Shown: positions 34,783-43,409 of the stretch, in pieces
Position numbering within the stretch: position 1 is the first letter of the stretch
Layout of the letters: every line of letters begins with the position of its first letter
NCBI RefSeq assembly: GCF_001667505.1
Contig: NZ_LZHZ01000063.1
Location: forward strand, 62,001-126,000
DNA length: 64,000 nucleotides
Source of the DNA: Mycobacterium sp. ACS1612
Lineage (GTDB): Bacteria > Actinomycetota > Actinomycetes > Mycobacteriales > Mycobacteriaceae
Direction: 5' to 3'
Position numbers and translations under genes: made by a program
Notes under the pieces: model-generated
The model's input: only the letters and a program-made list of their open reading frames with translations
Database searches by the model: none
What the model was told of the DNA's origin: nothing

Positions 34783-35241
34783 ATGGGCGACATCGAGGAG
34801 ATCCAGCAAGTCAAGTACCGGTACCTGCGCGCGCTGGACACCAAGCACTGGGACGACTTTGCCGACGCGCTGACCGAGGACATCATCGGTGACTACGACG
34901 CCTCGATCGGCGAGTCACACCACTTCACCGACCGGGACTCACTCGTCGAGTTCATGCGGACCTCGATGCCCGCCAACATCATCACCGAGCACCGCGTCAC
35001 CCACCCCGAGATCACCGTCGACGGAGACGAGGCGTCAGGCACGTGGTACCTGCAGGACCGGGTGATCGTGCCGGACTTCAACTTCATGTTGATCGGCGCC
35101 GCGTTCTACCACGACCAGTACCGCAGGACCGCGGGCGGATGGAAGATCAGCAAGACCGGTTACGACCGGACCTACGACGCCACCATGTCGACCGAGAACC
35201 TCAATTTCAAGTTGAAAACCGGTCGTGCGCTTGACATTTGA
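34783..35241 (+). CDS. SnoaL/NTF2-like family protein
   Basis: 152 residues with the cone-shaped SnoaL_4/NTF2-like layout: an N-terminal helix IEEIQQVKYRYLRALDTKHWDDF, then ADALTEDIIGDYD, and the beta strands TWYLQDRVI, FYHDQYRRTAGGWKISKTGY. Members are small hydratases, cyclases or simple ligand binders, often beside oxidoreductases in lipid catabolism. It follows the Rieske-FAD gene closely and may act on its product. It is convergent with the L,D-transpeptidase-like gene, with 3 bp between stops. Confidence 0.87.
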   Translation: MGDIEEIQQVKYRYLRALDTKHWDDFADALTEDIIGDYDASIGESHHFTDRDSLVEFMRTSMPANIITEHRVTHPEITVDGDEASGTWYLQDRVIVPDFNFMLIGAAFYHDQYRRTAGGWKISKTGYDRTYDATMSTENLNFKLKTGRALDI

Positions 35242-35244
35242 TCG

Positions 35245-35907
35245 CTACTCGCTGATCGCGATCAGCGCGCCTGGCTGAAGCCAGCGGATGATCTCCACCA
35301 GCGTGCCGTCGTCGATGGACACACAGCCCGCGGTGGGACCTCCGTCGGTGCTGTGCAGGAAGAACGCACCGCCGTTGCCGGGCACCCTGGCCTTGTTGAC
35401 ACCCATCACGACAGCATGCTTGTACTGCGGGATGTCGAGGTTCTCGGTGCCACTGGCGGGCGCCGTGTCGAACGGGCAGTCCTGCTTCTTGCAGACCTGC
35501 ATGGTGTTGTAGGTCGGGCTCTTCATATCGCCGTCCCACCAGTGATCCGGCGTCACCTGGACGTATTGCAGGCCGCCGCCCGGATTGGCCGCGGTACCGA
35601 ACGCGAAGTCGAGCGTGTAGATGCCGAGCGGGGTTTTCATCTGGCCGTCATGGGTCTGGGGTGCGAATCCGTTCGCGCCGACGTGCGCGGGGATGCCCGC
35701 GCGCAGCGGCTGCCACCCGTTCGGACCGCGTTGGAAGACATCCAGCTTCGCTGACGAACCGCCCGCTCCCACAACGGAAATCACCTGGGTCGCGTTGCCC
35801 ACCTGCGGGGCGAACCACGGCGTGTACTCGGCCAGCGCCACGGGCGCCGCGGTCAGATAGACGGCTCCCGCGCACAGCAGAGCCAGCAGTCGGCGCACGT
35901 CCTCCAT
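35245..35907 (-). CDS. Secreted L,D-transpeptidase-like (YkuD-fold) protein
   Basis: 220 residues from ATG 35907 (MEDVRRLLALLCAGAVYLTA), with a signal peptide ending near ALAEYTP; an alternative ATG at 35934 adds nine residues. The domain has the YkuD-type active-site motif FFLHSTDGGPTAGCVSIDDG, with His and Cys about twelve residues apart, and DGQMKTPLGIYTL earlier, typical of the L,D-transpeptidase-catalytic-like family. Such enzymes form 3-3 peptidoglycan cross-links or attach proteins. This short single-domain form may instead be a hydrolase-like relative. Confidence 0.82.
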   Translation of the reverse strand: MEDVRRLLALLCAGAVYLTAAPVALAEYTPWFAPQVGNATQVISVVGAGGSSAKLDVFQRGPNGWQPLRAGIPAHVGANGFAPQTHDGQMKTPLGIYTLDFAFGTAANPGGGLQYVQVTPDHWWDGDMKSPTYNTMQVCKKQDCPFDTAPASGTENLDIPQYKHAVVMGVNKARVPGNGGAFFLHSTDGGPTAGCVSIDDGTLVEIIRWLQPGALIAISE

Positions 35908-35985
35908 GGTCAGTGGTGCCACAGCTAGGGTCAAGTCAAGGTTCAGACACGATTGAGAACGCCGAGATGGGGCTAAGTAGAGATC

Positions 35986-37479
35986 ATGAGCTTGCTGCCC
36001 GTGCGTGGGCGCCTACAAGGGGTCCGGCAGATCGGACAGGGTCTGGGGACCTTGGACCGCGAGGTTTTCGAGGCGATCGCCGAGTCGCCGAGTCCGCTGT
36101 TGGACGCCACCATGCCCAGGCTGACCAGGGCGGCCGACCACTCCAAACTGTGGTTCGCCCTCGCGGTGCTGCTCGGGGCGCTCGGCGGCCCGTCGGCCAG
36201 GCGCGGCGCGACGCGCGGAGTGGTGTCGTTGGCGTTGACCAGTCTGGTGACCAATCAGGTGGCCAAGCGGGTTTGGGTACGGCCGAGGCCGAACCGGCTG
36301 ACGGTGCCCCTCGCCAGGCGTGGCTGGCGGTCGCCGACGTCGAACTCGCTGCCGTCGGGCCACTCGGCGAGCGCGGCGGCGTTCGCGGTCGGAGTCGGTC
36401 TGGAGAGCCCGCCGCTGGGTTTGGGCATGGCGTTGCTTGCGGGTCTGGTCGGGCTGTCCCGGGTGGCGACGGGGGCGCACTATCCGGGCGACGTGTTCGC
36501 GGGGTTCGGTATCGGCGCAGGCATCGCGGTGCTGGGCGGGCGGGTGGTGCCGCCGGTAGTGGTCACCAAGATCCCGGCGGCCGATCCGCTGCGGGTCGCC
36601 ACACCGGAACGGCCAGACGGCGCCGGTGTGGTGTTGGTGGTGAATCCGGCATCGGGCGGCGGCTCCGGCGCGAAGATCATTGACGAGGTCCGAGAGTCGT
36701 TGCCGCAGACCGAAATCGTCGAACTCGGTGAGGGCGACGATGTGGAGGAAGTGCTGCGCAAGGCCGCGGAGCGCGCCGAAGTGCTCGCGGTCGGCGGCGG
36801 CGACGGGACGGTGGCGTGCGCGGCGAGTGTGTCGTTGCAGGCGGGGATCCCGCTGGCGGTGTTTCCCTGCGGCACGTTCAACCACTTCGCCAAGGACATC
36901 GGCTGCGACACCGTCGGCAAGACCGTCGATGCGTTGCAGCGCGGCAGCGTGGGGTGCGTCGACTTGGTGTGCCTGAACGAGGGGCACATGGTGATCAACA
37001 CCGCCAGCATCGGCGCGTATCCGACGTTCGTGCAGACGCGCGAAAAGCTCGAGCACAAGATCGGGAAGCCGCTTGCGGGGTTGTACGCAATGCTGCACAC
37101 GCTTCGGCACGACCAGCCGGTGCGCATCGCCTACGACAACAAGGAACTGCAGACTTCGCTGTTCTTCCTTGGCAACTCGACGTATCTGCCGTCCGGTTTC
37201 GCGCCGTCGCGACGCACCCGGATGGACGACGGGCTGCTGGACGTCCGGATCCTGGAGACCGGCCGACGGTTGAGCAGGACACGCATCCTCGTCGCGCTGG
37301 CGCTGGGCCGGTTGGAACGCAGCCCGCTCTACCACGAGCTTCGGGTGCCGGAGTTCAGCTTCAAAGCCGTCGACGGGCCGACCGTGCTGGCCCGCGACGG
37401 TGAAGTCGGCACGGAGGTCAGCGAGGCATCGTTCAGCGCGAAGTACCGAGCGCTGCCGGTGTTTCGTCCGTTACCGTGA
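35986..37479 (+). CDS. PAP2 phosphatase-diacylglycerol kinase fusion
   Basis: 497 residues in two domains. Residues ~15-195 are a PAP2-type membrane phosphatase with KRVWVRPRPN, LPSGHSAS and SRVATGAHYPGD. Residues ~215-490 are a diacylglycerol/sphingosine-kinase-like catalytic domain with VVNPASGGGSG and the nucleotide-binding VGGGDGT. The fusion could dephosphorylate one lipid phosphate and phosphorylate another, linking lipid turnover and synthesis. It overlaps the convergent PAP2 gene by 47 bp. Confidence 0.92.
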   Translation: MSLLPVRGRLQGVRQIGQGLGTLDREVFEAIAESPSPLLDATMPRLTRAADHSKLWFALAVLLGALGGPSARRGATRGVVSLALTSLVTNQVAKRVWVRPRPNRLTVPLARRGWRSPTSNSLPSGHSASAAAFAVGVGLESPPLGLGMALLAGLVGLSRVATGAHYPGDVFAGFGIGAGIAVLGGRVVPPVVVTKIPAADPLRVATPERPDGAGVVLVVNPASGGGSGAKIIDEVRESLPQTEIVELGEGDDVEEVLRKAAERAEVLAVGGGDGTVACAASVSLQAGIPLAVFPCGTFNHFAKDIGCDTVGKTVDALQRGSVGCVDLVCLNEGHMVINTASIGAYPTFVQTREKLEHKIGKPLAGLYAMLHTLRHDQPVRIAYDNKELQTSLFFLGNSTYLPSGFAPSRRTRMDDGLLDVRILETGRRLSRTRILVALALGRLERSPLYHELRVPEFSFKAVDGPTVLARDGEVGTEVSEASFSAKYRALPVFRPLP

Positions 37480-38107
37480 CGGGCCGCGTCGGCGGCACCA
37501 CGAGCAGGCACGCGACGAAATAGGCGTAGCCGAGCGCCCATCCGGCGACGACGTCGGACAGGTGATGAACGTTGAGCACCACCCTGCCCACTCCGATCAT
37601 GATGGCGATGACGGCGCCCAGCGCGATCAGCCAGCCGCGCGCCTGGGGGCGCACGATGGGCAGCACGATCGTCAACAACGCCAGCACCCCGACCGTCACG
37701 CCGAGCGCGTGCCCGGAAGGGAACGACGTCGAGAGCGCGTGCACCAACGCCGTCGACGGACGGGGCCGATTCGCCGCGAGTTTGGCGATCTCGGTGAGCA
37801 GCCCGGACAGCTCGACGCTGATCAACAGGAACATCGCGACACGCACGTTGCGACGCGTCAGCGCGAAGACGATCCACACCAACGCGACGAGGCGGAAGGC
37901 CGTCGGGCCCAGCACAGTGCAGAACAGGTTCCACGCGGTCACCCAGCCGGGATGTCCGAGCGCATAGTCGTGGCCGACGCTCAGCGTCGAGGAGTCGATG
38001 GCCGCGAGCCAACCCCAGTTCAGCACAAAGCCGACCCACATCAGGACGAACACCGCGACGCCCAGCACCGCCGATGCGATCAACCAGTTGTTACGCGGTG
38101 TCCCCAC
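37433..38107 (-). CDS. PAP2-family membrane phosphatase
   Basis: About 224 residues from GTG 38107 (VGTPRNNWLIASAV); a GTG at 38140 is an alternative but leaves only 29 bp to the divergent gene. Six membrane helices carry the three PAP2 motifs: KLAANRPRP, FPSGHALG and GRVVLNVHHLSDV. It should remove phosphate from a lipid or polyprenyl pyrophosphate on the outer face. Its last 47 bp are shared with the convergent PAP2-DAG kinase gene, so both ends are coding on both strands. Confidence 0.9.
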   Translation of the reverse strand: MGTPRNNWLIASAVLGVAVFVLMWVGFVLNWGWLAAIDSSTLSVGHDYALGHPGWVTAWNLFCTVLGPTAFRLVALVWIVFALTRRNVRVAMFLLISVELSGLLTEIAKLAANRPRPSTALVHALSTSFPSGHALGVTVGVLALLTIVLPIVRPQARGWLIALGAVIAIMIGVGRVVLNVHHLSDVVAGWALGYAYFVACLLVVPPTRPVTVTDETPAALGTSR

Positions 38108-38169
38108 CCTTCCAGCTGTACCACCTGGACAATCTGCCACGCTGCGAACTGCCAGTAGGGTTGCTGACC

Positions 38170-38652
38170 ATGGCTGTCTTTCTGCGAAAGATGCTGGGGA
38201 TTGGCAAGCTGCCCGACGATGTCCGCGCCGAACTCCAGGCCGAGGGCATCCTTCACATCGCCGAGTTCATTCCCGTCACGCGGCGGTTCACCGGGCGGGT
38301 GCCCGGCATGCGGTCCAAGGGCAGCATCTCGAGCTACGTCGGCTCGCTGGTGCTGACCAATCAGCGGGTACTCGGCACATTGTCGTCGGTGCCGAAGTTG
38401 GCGGGCCGCACCATAGATCAGCGCTGGGACGCCCCACAGCAGGGCAGTGTGAAAGCCGAGTTGTCCGCGATGGGTCTCGTGCTCGACGTCGACGTCGCCG
38501 AAGTCGACGCGCGCTGCTCCGGTCACCTGTCGCTGCATTACAAGGAGCCGCTGCCCGAGGACCTGCTCATGCGGCTACCCCGCCGATCGCTCGCGTTCGA
38601 TGTGCCGCCCGAGTACGTCTTCCGCGCGGTGGGCGTGCCCTACCACCCGTAG
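38170..38652 (+). CDS. Conserved hypothetical protein (160 aa)
   Basis: 160 residues from ATG 38170; the frame upstream overlaps the PAP2 start. It begins MAVFLRKMLGIGKLPDDVRA, has a PH-like or GRAM-like beta-rich middle (SSYVGSLVLTNQRVLGTLSS), and ends PPEYVFRAVGVPYHP. The SLVLTNQRVLGT strand is typical of bacterial PH-domain-like proteins, so membrane or lipid association is possible. It is not otherwise recognised. Divergent from the PAP2 phosphatase. Confidence 0.7.
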   Translation: MAVFLRKMLGIGKLPDDVRAELQAEGILHIAEFIPVTRRFTGRVPGMRSKGSISSYVGSLVLTNQRVLGTLSSVPKLAGRTIDQRWDAPQQGSVKAELSAMGLVLDVDVAEVDARCSGHLSLHYKEPLPEDLLMRLPRRSLAFDVPPEYVFRAVGVPYHP

Positions 38653-38674
38653 GTTGCCCTGAATCCGTTGAGCT

Positions 38675-40200
38675 TTAGAAGGGTGGGGGTTTGCTGCGTT
38701 CGGCGATGTGGGTGTCGTTGAGGCGGCGTTCGGCGTCGATGCTGCGTTGCCGGTAGTGCTCGCGGGTGTGTGTCCGACGCGGCATCATCAGACCCGAGGC
38801 CGCCGGCGGTGTGTCGGCGGGCGCGGCGACCGGCGCGGTCGGTGCGCACAGTTGCGGAAACAGCAACCAGCTGCCCGGATAGGTGGTGTAGGTCCGCCCG
38901 CTGGGTGCGCTCCAGATCAGGGTGCCGTCGGGCAACTGTCGCGCCGACCAGCCCCAGAAAGTCTTGAGCAGATGGTGTTTTCGACACAGGCATGCCAGGT
39001 TCGACGCGCACGTCGGCCCTACCGGATAGGCGATCGTATGGTCCAAGTCGCAGTGGTAGGCCGGTTCCTCACAACCCGGGAAACGACACGTCATATCGCG
39101 ACACCGGACGAACTCAGCCAGCGCCCGCGACGGGGTGTAGCGCGGTTCCGGTGGCGCGTCACCGGGGTGAATCAGCGGCCGAATGACCGCGGTGTCGGCC
39201 AGTTTGGCTGCCAGCAGTGGGGCGGGCACGATCCCGCCGCCGATGATCGCTGCCGGGTTGGTGTGCGCCGGTCCGGGCATCGGTTCGGGGGCGCTCAGCT
39301 CGGCGATCGTGCGTTCCCGCACGGCTTATCCGAGTCGAACAGCGGTGGTGTCTGCCCGTCGAGTTGCACTGGGGTGTCATCGTCGAGGCTGGCCTGCTCG
39401 GCGATCACATGAATCACTGCCCCACCCGACGCCGGGGCCGCGGGGGCGGTGGCGGCGAGGCAGTGCGGGTCACCACACTCACAGGCCAGTCGGTCGGAAT
39501 AATTGGCGATCGCGCCCATGGCATCCGAGCGCAACTGATCGACGGTGCGCGGATCGTTGGCGCAGACTCCACGAATCAGGGTGCGCAGCCGTGCGTTGAG
39601 TGCGGCGCTGTGCGGGGCTAGCAGCGTGCCCTCGATGGTGTCGACGCCGCTGCCGTCATCGCTGACCACGATGTCCAAATGCCGGCCACGGGCGCTGCGC
39701 TCGGCGCGCCGCACCGCGCCGGGATCGAAGCGTTCGATCAAGGCGTCGATGGCGGTCTGCGTGTTGGCCACCGACAAACGGGTCCAACTCTCGGCTTCGG
39801 CAGCGATCGCGGCGTCCAGCGCCGCACGGGCGTCGGGGTCGCGCACCAATTGGGTGCGCGTCACGATCGCGGCCACCAGCCGATAAGACAGCGCCCCGGT
39901 GGCGAACACCGCCGCCAGCCGCGACAGCCGCTCACGCAGCGCCATCGCCACCAACAACTGATGCGAGGCGACCCCGTGCGAGACGTTCTGCTCAGCGGCT
40001 ACCTCGGCGGCCACCGCATCCCAATTGTCCAGACACCACTGATCCCGCTCGGCCGACCCGTCGGCGGACAACCGCGCTTCCAGCATGTCGGCGCTGGCCG
40101 CCAGCCGGCGGGCACACGCGGCGTTTTCCACTCGCGCCCACGCCCCCACCGCGCCGGCACCCGAGAGACCCGCGGTAGCCGCCACCAACGAATCGAACAT
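38675..40200 (-). pseudogene. DUF222/HNH endonuclease (13E12-type), split by a frameshift
   Basis: ATG 40200 (MFDSLVAATAGL) opens a DUF222 domain of ~300 residues that stops at 39295 after PPLFDSDKPCGNARSPS. The next frame resumes with RERTIAELSAPEP and reads through the HNH part (FPGCEEPAYHCDLDHTIAY, LACLCRKHHLLKT) to 38675. Inserting one base at ~39320 (aagccg-tgcggg) joins both into a normal ~508-residue DUF222-HNH protein. This family is multi-copy and repeat-like in mycobacteria and actinobacteria. It is either a pseudogene or an assembly error. Confidence 0.85.
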
Positions 40201-40336
40201 AGGTTCGACACTATTCAGCCAACCGACGGATCCGCCACCACCATGGCTCGAGCTGTGGATAACTTCGTCGGTGAGCCAAAGGGTTGCCGAATCGCGGTGC
40301 GCCCTGTTTCGGTGGACCGACGGAAAGGGAGAGGCT

Positions 40337-41707
40337 GTGACCGCAAGACGGGACAACGTACTGCTCGTGCACTGGCACGACCTCGGCCGCTACCTCGGCG
40401 CCTACGGCCACACCGACGTGTCCAGTCCGCACCTGGATCAACTCGCCGCGGAAGGCATCCTGTTCACCCGCGCACACGCGACCGCGCCGCTGTGCTCGCC
40501 GTCGCGCGGATCGCTGTTCACGGGCCGCTACCCGCAGAGCAACGGCCTGGTCGGCCTCGCGCACCACGGCTGGGAGTATCGCGCGGGTGTCCGCACGCTG
40601 CCGCACTACATGTCCGAATCCGGGTGGTATACAGCATTATTCGGTATGCAGCACGAGACGTCCTATCCCGCCAAGCTCGGCTACGACGAGTTCGACGTAT
40701 CCAACTCCTACTGCGAGTACGTCGTCGAGCACGCCACCGAATGGCTCACCAACGCACCGCGGCAGCCATTCCTTCTCACCGCCGGCTTCTTCGAGACACA
40801 CCGGCCGTATCCTCGTGACCGCTATCAGCCCGCCGACGCTGACGACGTCACGGTGCCCGACTACCTGCCCGATGCCGGCGACATCCGCCAGGACCTCGCC
40901 GAGTTCTACGGTGCGATCTCCGTCGCCGACGCCGCAGTGGGCAGACTGCTCGACACGCTGGACCAGACGGGACTGGCGGAGTCGACGTGGGTCGTCTTCA
41001 TCACCGATCACGGCCCTGCACTACCGCGCGCGAAGTCGACGCTCTACGACGCGGGGACCGGTATCGCGTTGATCGTGCGGCCACCCCGAACCGCAGCCAT
41101 CGAGGCTCAGATCTACGACGAGCTGTTCAGCGGGGTCGATCTGCTGCCGACGCTTCTGGAACTGCTCGGCGTCGACATTCCTGCCGACGTCGAGGGCCTG
41201 TCGCATGCCCGCAGCCTGCGCACCGTGGATACCGCCCCGGTCCGCTCCGAGGTCTACACCACGAAGACCTATCACGACTCCTTCGACCCTATCCGCGCCA
41301 TCCGGACGAAGGAGTACAGCTATATCGAGAACTACGCGGAGCGTGCACTACTCGACCTGCCCTGGGACATCGCCGAAAGTGCACCCGGCCGGATCATGGA
41401 ACCGCTGGTGCACACGCCGCGGCCCAAGCGCGAACTCTACGACCTCGTCGAGGATCCGGCCGAGTCGCACAACCTGCTGGAGGCCGACGTCTCGGACAAG
41501 ACCGAGGCCATCGCGAACGACCTCGCGCTGCTCCTCGACGATTGGCGTCACAAGACCAACGACGTCATCCCGTCCGACTTCGCGGGCACTCGAATCGCCG
41601 AGCGCTACGCCGAAACCTACCTCCGCATTCACGGCCTTGCGGTCACCAGCCGATCGGCGATCGCGTCCGAACGCGGTGTTGAGGAGGACCATCGCAGCGG
41701 TCCATAG
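40337..41707 (+). CDS. Sulfatase (formylglycine type)
   Basis: 456 residues from GTG 40337, behind GGGAGAGG. The formylglycine motif C-x-P-S-R is present in APLCSPSRGSLFTGRYP, so the Cys should be converted to formylglycine. Metal ligands are likely in HWHDLGRYLG at the start and in VFITDHGPA. It lies 66 bp before the trehalose sulfotransferase gene, the same pairing recalled for M. tuberculosis Rv0296c-Rv0295c. It may remove sulfate from the same or related sugars or lipids. Confidence 0.92.
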   Translation: MTARRDNVLLVHWHDLGRYLGAYGHTDVSSPHLDQLAAEGILFTRAHATAPLCSPSRGSLFTGRYPQSNGLVGLAHHGWEYRAGVRTLPHYMSESGWYTALFGMQHETSYPAKLGYDEFDVSNSYCEYVVEHATEWLTNAPRQPFLLTAGFFETHRPYPRDRYQPADADDVTVPDYLPDAGDIRQDLAEFYGAISVADAAVGRLLDTLDQTGLAESTWVVFITDHGPALPRAKSTLYDAGTGIALIVRPPRTAAIEAQIYDELFSGVDLLPTLLELLGVDIPADVEGLSHARSLRTVDTAPVRSEVYTTKTYHDSFDPIRAIRTKEYSYIENYAERALLDLPWDIAESAPGRIMEPLVHTPRPKRELYDLVEDPAESHNLLEADVSDKTEAIANDLALLLDDWRHKTNDVIPSDFAGTRIAERYAETYLRIHGLAVTSRSAIASERGVEEDHRSGP

Positions 41708-41773
41708 ATTTACTCATTGTGATCGCAATCATCAATGCTGCCAGGCGATTTGATTGCCATTAGGCTCACGCGT

Positions 41774-42574
41774 ATGTCGCATCCGACCGCGTATCTGGTG
41801 CTTGCCTCGCAGCGCAGTGGCAGCACACTTCTCGTGGAGTCGCTGCGGGCCACGGGGGTGGCGGGCGAGCCAGGCGAGTTTTTCCAGTACCTTCCGAGCA
41901 CCAGCCAGTCGCCTCAGCCGCGACAGTGGTTCGAGGGCATCGACGACGCGTCGGTCCTGCGACTGCTCGATCCGCTCGACGAGGGCAAGCCCGACCTCGC
42001 GCCGCCGGAGATCTGGCGTGACTACATCCGCACCGTCGGGCGCACCCCCAACGGAATCTGGGGCGGCAAGCTGATGTGGAATCAGACCCCGCTGCTGCTG
42101 CAACGCGCCGACGGTCTGTCCGACCGCTCGGGCACCGGTCTACTTTCGGCCATTCGCGACGTCGTGGGCAGCGACCCGTTACTCATCCATGTCTACCGTC
42201 CCGACGTTGTGTCCCAGGCGGTTTCGTTCTGGCGGGCGGTTCAGACCCGCGTCTGGCGCGGCAGGCCGGACCCGGTGCGCGACTCGCGCGCCGAGTACCA
42301 CGCCGGGGCGATCGCACACGTGGTGACCATGCTGCAACAGCAGGAAAAGGGCTGGCGGACATGGTTCGACGAGGAAGATGTCAACCCCATCGAGATCTCG
42401 TATCCGGTGCTGTGGCGCAACCTCACCGAGATCGTCGGCGACATCCTCGAGGCGCTGGGCCAGGACCGGCGGCTGGCGCCCTCCCCTGTGCTGGAACGCC
42501 AGGCCGACCAACGCTCCGATGAGTGGGTGGACCGCTATCGGGCCGACGCGGCACGTGACGGGCTGCCGACCTGA
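41774..42574 (+). CDS. stf0: Trehalose 2-sulfotransferase Stf0
   Basis: 266 residues from ATG 41774 (MSHPTAYLVLASQRSGSTLL); the frame opens at 41735. The N-terminal PAPS-binding loop ASQRSGSTLL, the signature GEFFQYLP and GKLMWNQTPLLLQRADGL match Stf0 of M. smegmatis and M. tuberculosis as recalled. It transfers sulfate from PAPS to the 2-position of trehalose, the first step to sulfolipids. The sulfolipid polyketide genes of M. tuberculosis are not in this window. The 3' end overlaps tam by 40 bp. Confidence 0.92.
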   Translation: MSHPTAYLVLASQRSGSTLLVESLRATGVAGEPGEFFQYLPSTSQSPQPRQWFEGIDDASVLRLLDPLDEGKPDLAPPEIWRDYIRTVGRTPNGIWGGKLMWNQTPLLLQRADGLSDRSGTGLLSAIRDVVGSDPLLIHVYRPDVVSQAVSFWRAVQTRVWRGRPDPVRDSRAEYHAGAIAHVVTMLQQQEKGWRTWFDEEDVNPIEISYPVLWRNLTEIVGDILEALGQDRRLAPSPVLERQADQRSDEWVDRYRADAARDGLPT

Positions 42575-43323
42575 GCCACCACGAAGATCCGGCGGAACGG
42601 GAAGAACGTCGTACCGTCGGCGCGCGCCGGGTACGACTCGTCGAGCAACGGGATCAGCTCGCGTCGGAAGTCCTGCCATTGTTCTTCGTCGAGACGGCTT
42701 TTCACCGGCGTGAGCGCCGTGCCGGTGATCCAGTCCAGCACCGGATTCTGGCCGCTCAGCGGGTGAATGTAGGTGGTCTCCCATGCATCGACCGTGCAAC
42801 CCGCGTCGCTGAGCAATGCGGCATAGCCCTCAGGGTCTTCGACCTGACCCTCGCGAAACGGGAAGTCGCGCAACGGCTCTGACCACTTCTCCCGCCTAGC
42901 GAGCTCACGTACCGCTCGATGCGACGGCGCGTCGAAATTGCCAGGCACCTGCATGGCGATCCACGCCCGCTGCGGCAGCTGACCGGCCCACCGAACAAGC
43001 AACTCGACATGGTCCGGTATCCACTGCAGCGTTGCGTTGGTCACCACCACATCCGTGTCAGATTTCGGCGTCCACTCCCGCACATCGCCGACATGGGCGT
43101 CGACGCCTCTCTGCCTGGCCGCGTCCACCATTTCCGGCGAGCTGTCCCACGCCTCGATTGCGGCACTCGGCCAGCGCTGGGTGAGGGTCGCGGTGAGATT
43201 ACCGGGGCCGCAACCGAGATCGACCACGCGGCGCGGCTTGTCGATGTTGACGCGCGAGAGGAGGTCGTAGTACGGCCGCCCTCGGTGGTCGGCGAAGGCC
43301 AGATAGACGTCGGGATTCCACAT
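42535..43323 (-). CDS. tam: Trans-aconitate 2-methyltransferase
   Basis: 262 residues from ATG 43323 (MWNPDVYLAFADHRGRPYYD), the usual Tam start; the open frame reaches 43470. SAM motif I is VVDLGCGPGNLTATL. The DVVVTNATLQWIPDH and WIAMQVPGNFDAPSH segments are typical of Tam. The enzyme methylates trans-aconitate, a spontaneous inhibitor of aconitase. The position next to stf0, with convergent 3' ends, equals the recalled Rv0294/Rv0295c arrangement. Confidence 0.92.
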   Translation of the reverse strand: MWNPDVYLAFADHRGRPYYDLLSRVNIDKPRRVVDLGCGPGNLTATLTQRWPSAAIEAWDSSPEMVDAARQRGVDAHVGDVREWTPKSDTDVVVTNATLQWIPDHVELLVRWAGQLPQRAWIAMQVPGNFDAPSHRAVRELARREKWSEPLRDFPFREGQVEDPEGYAALLSDAGCTVDAWETTYIHPLSGQNPVLDWITGTALTPVKSRLDEEQWQDFRRELIPLLDESYPARADGTTFFPFRRIFVVAQVGSPSRAASAR

Positions 43324-43409
43324 GACGCCAGTGTCGCACCAACGCGACTCACAGTGGGTTCGCAGCCGCGGCACAGGACCGCGCCTGGTAGATACCGCAC
43401 CGTACGCGT

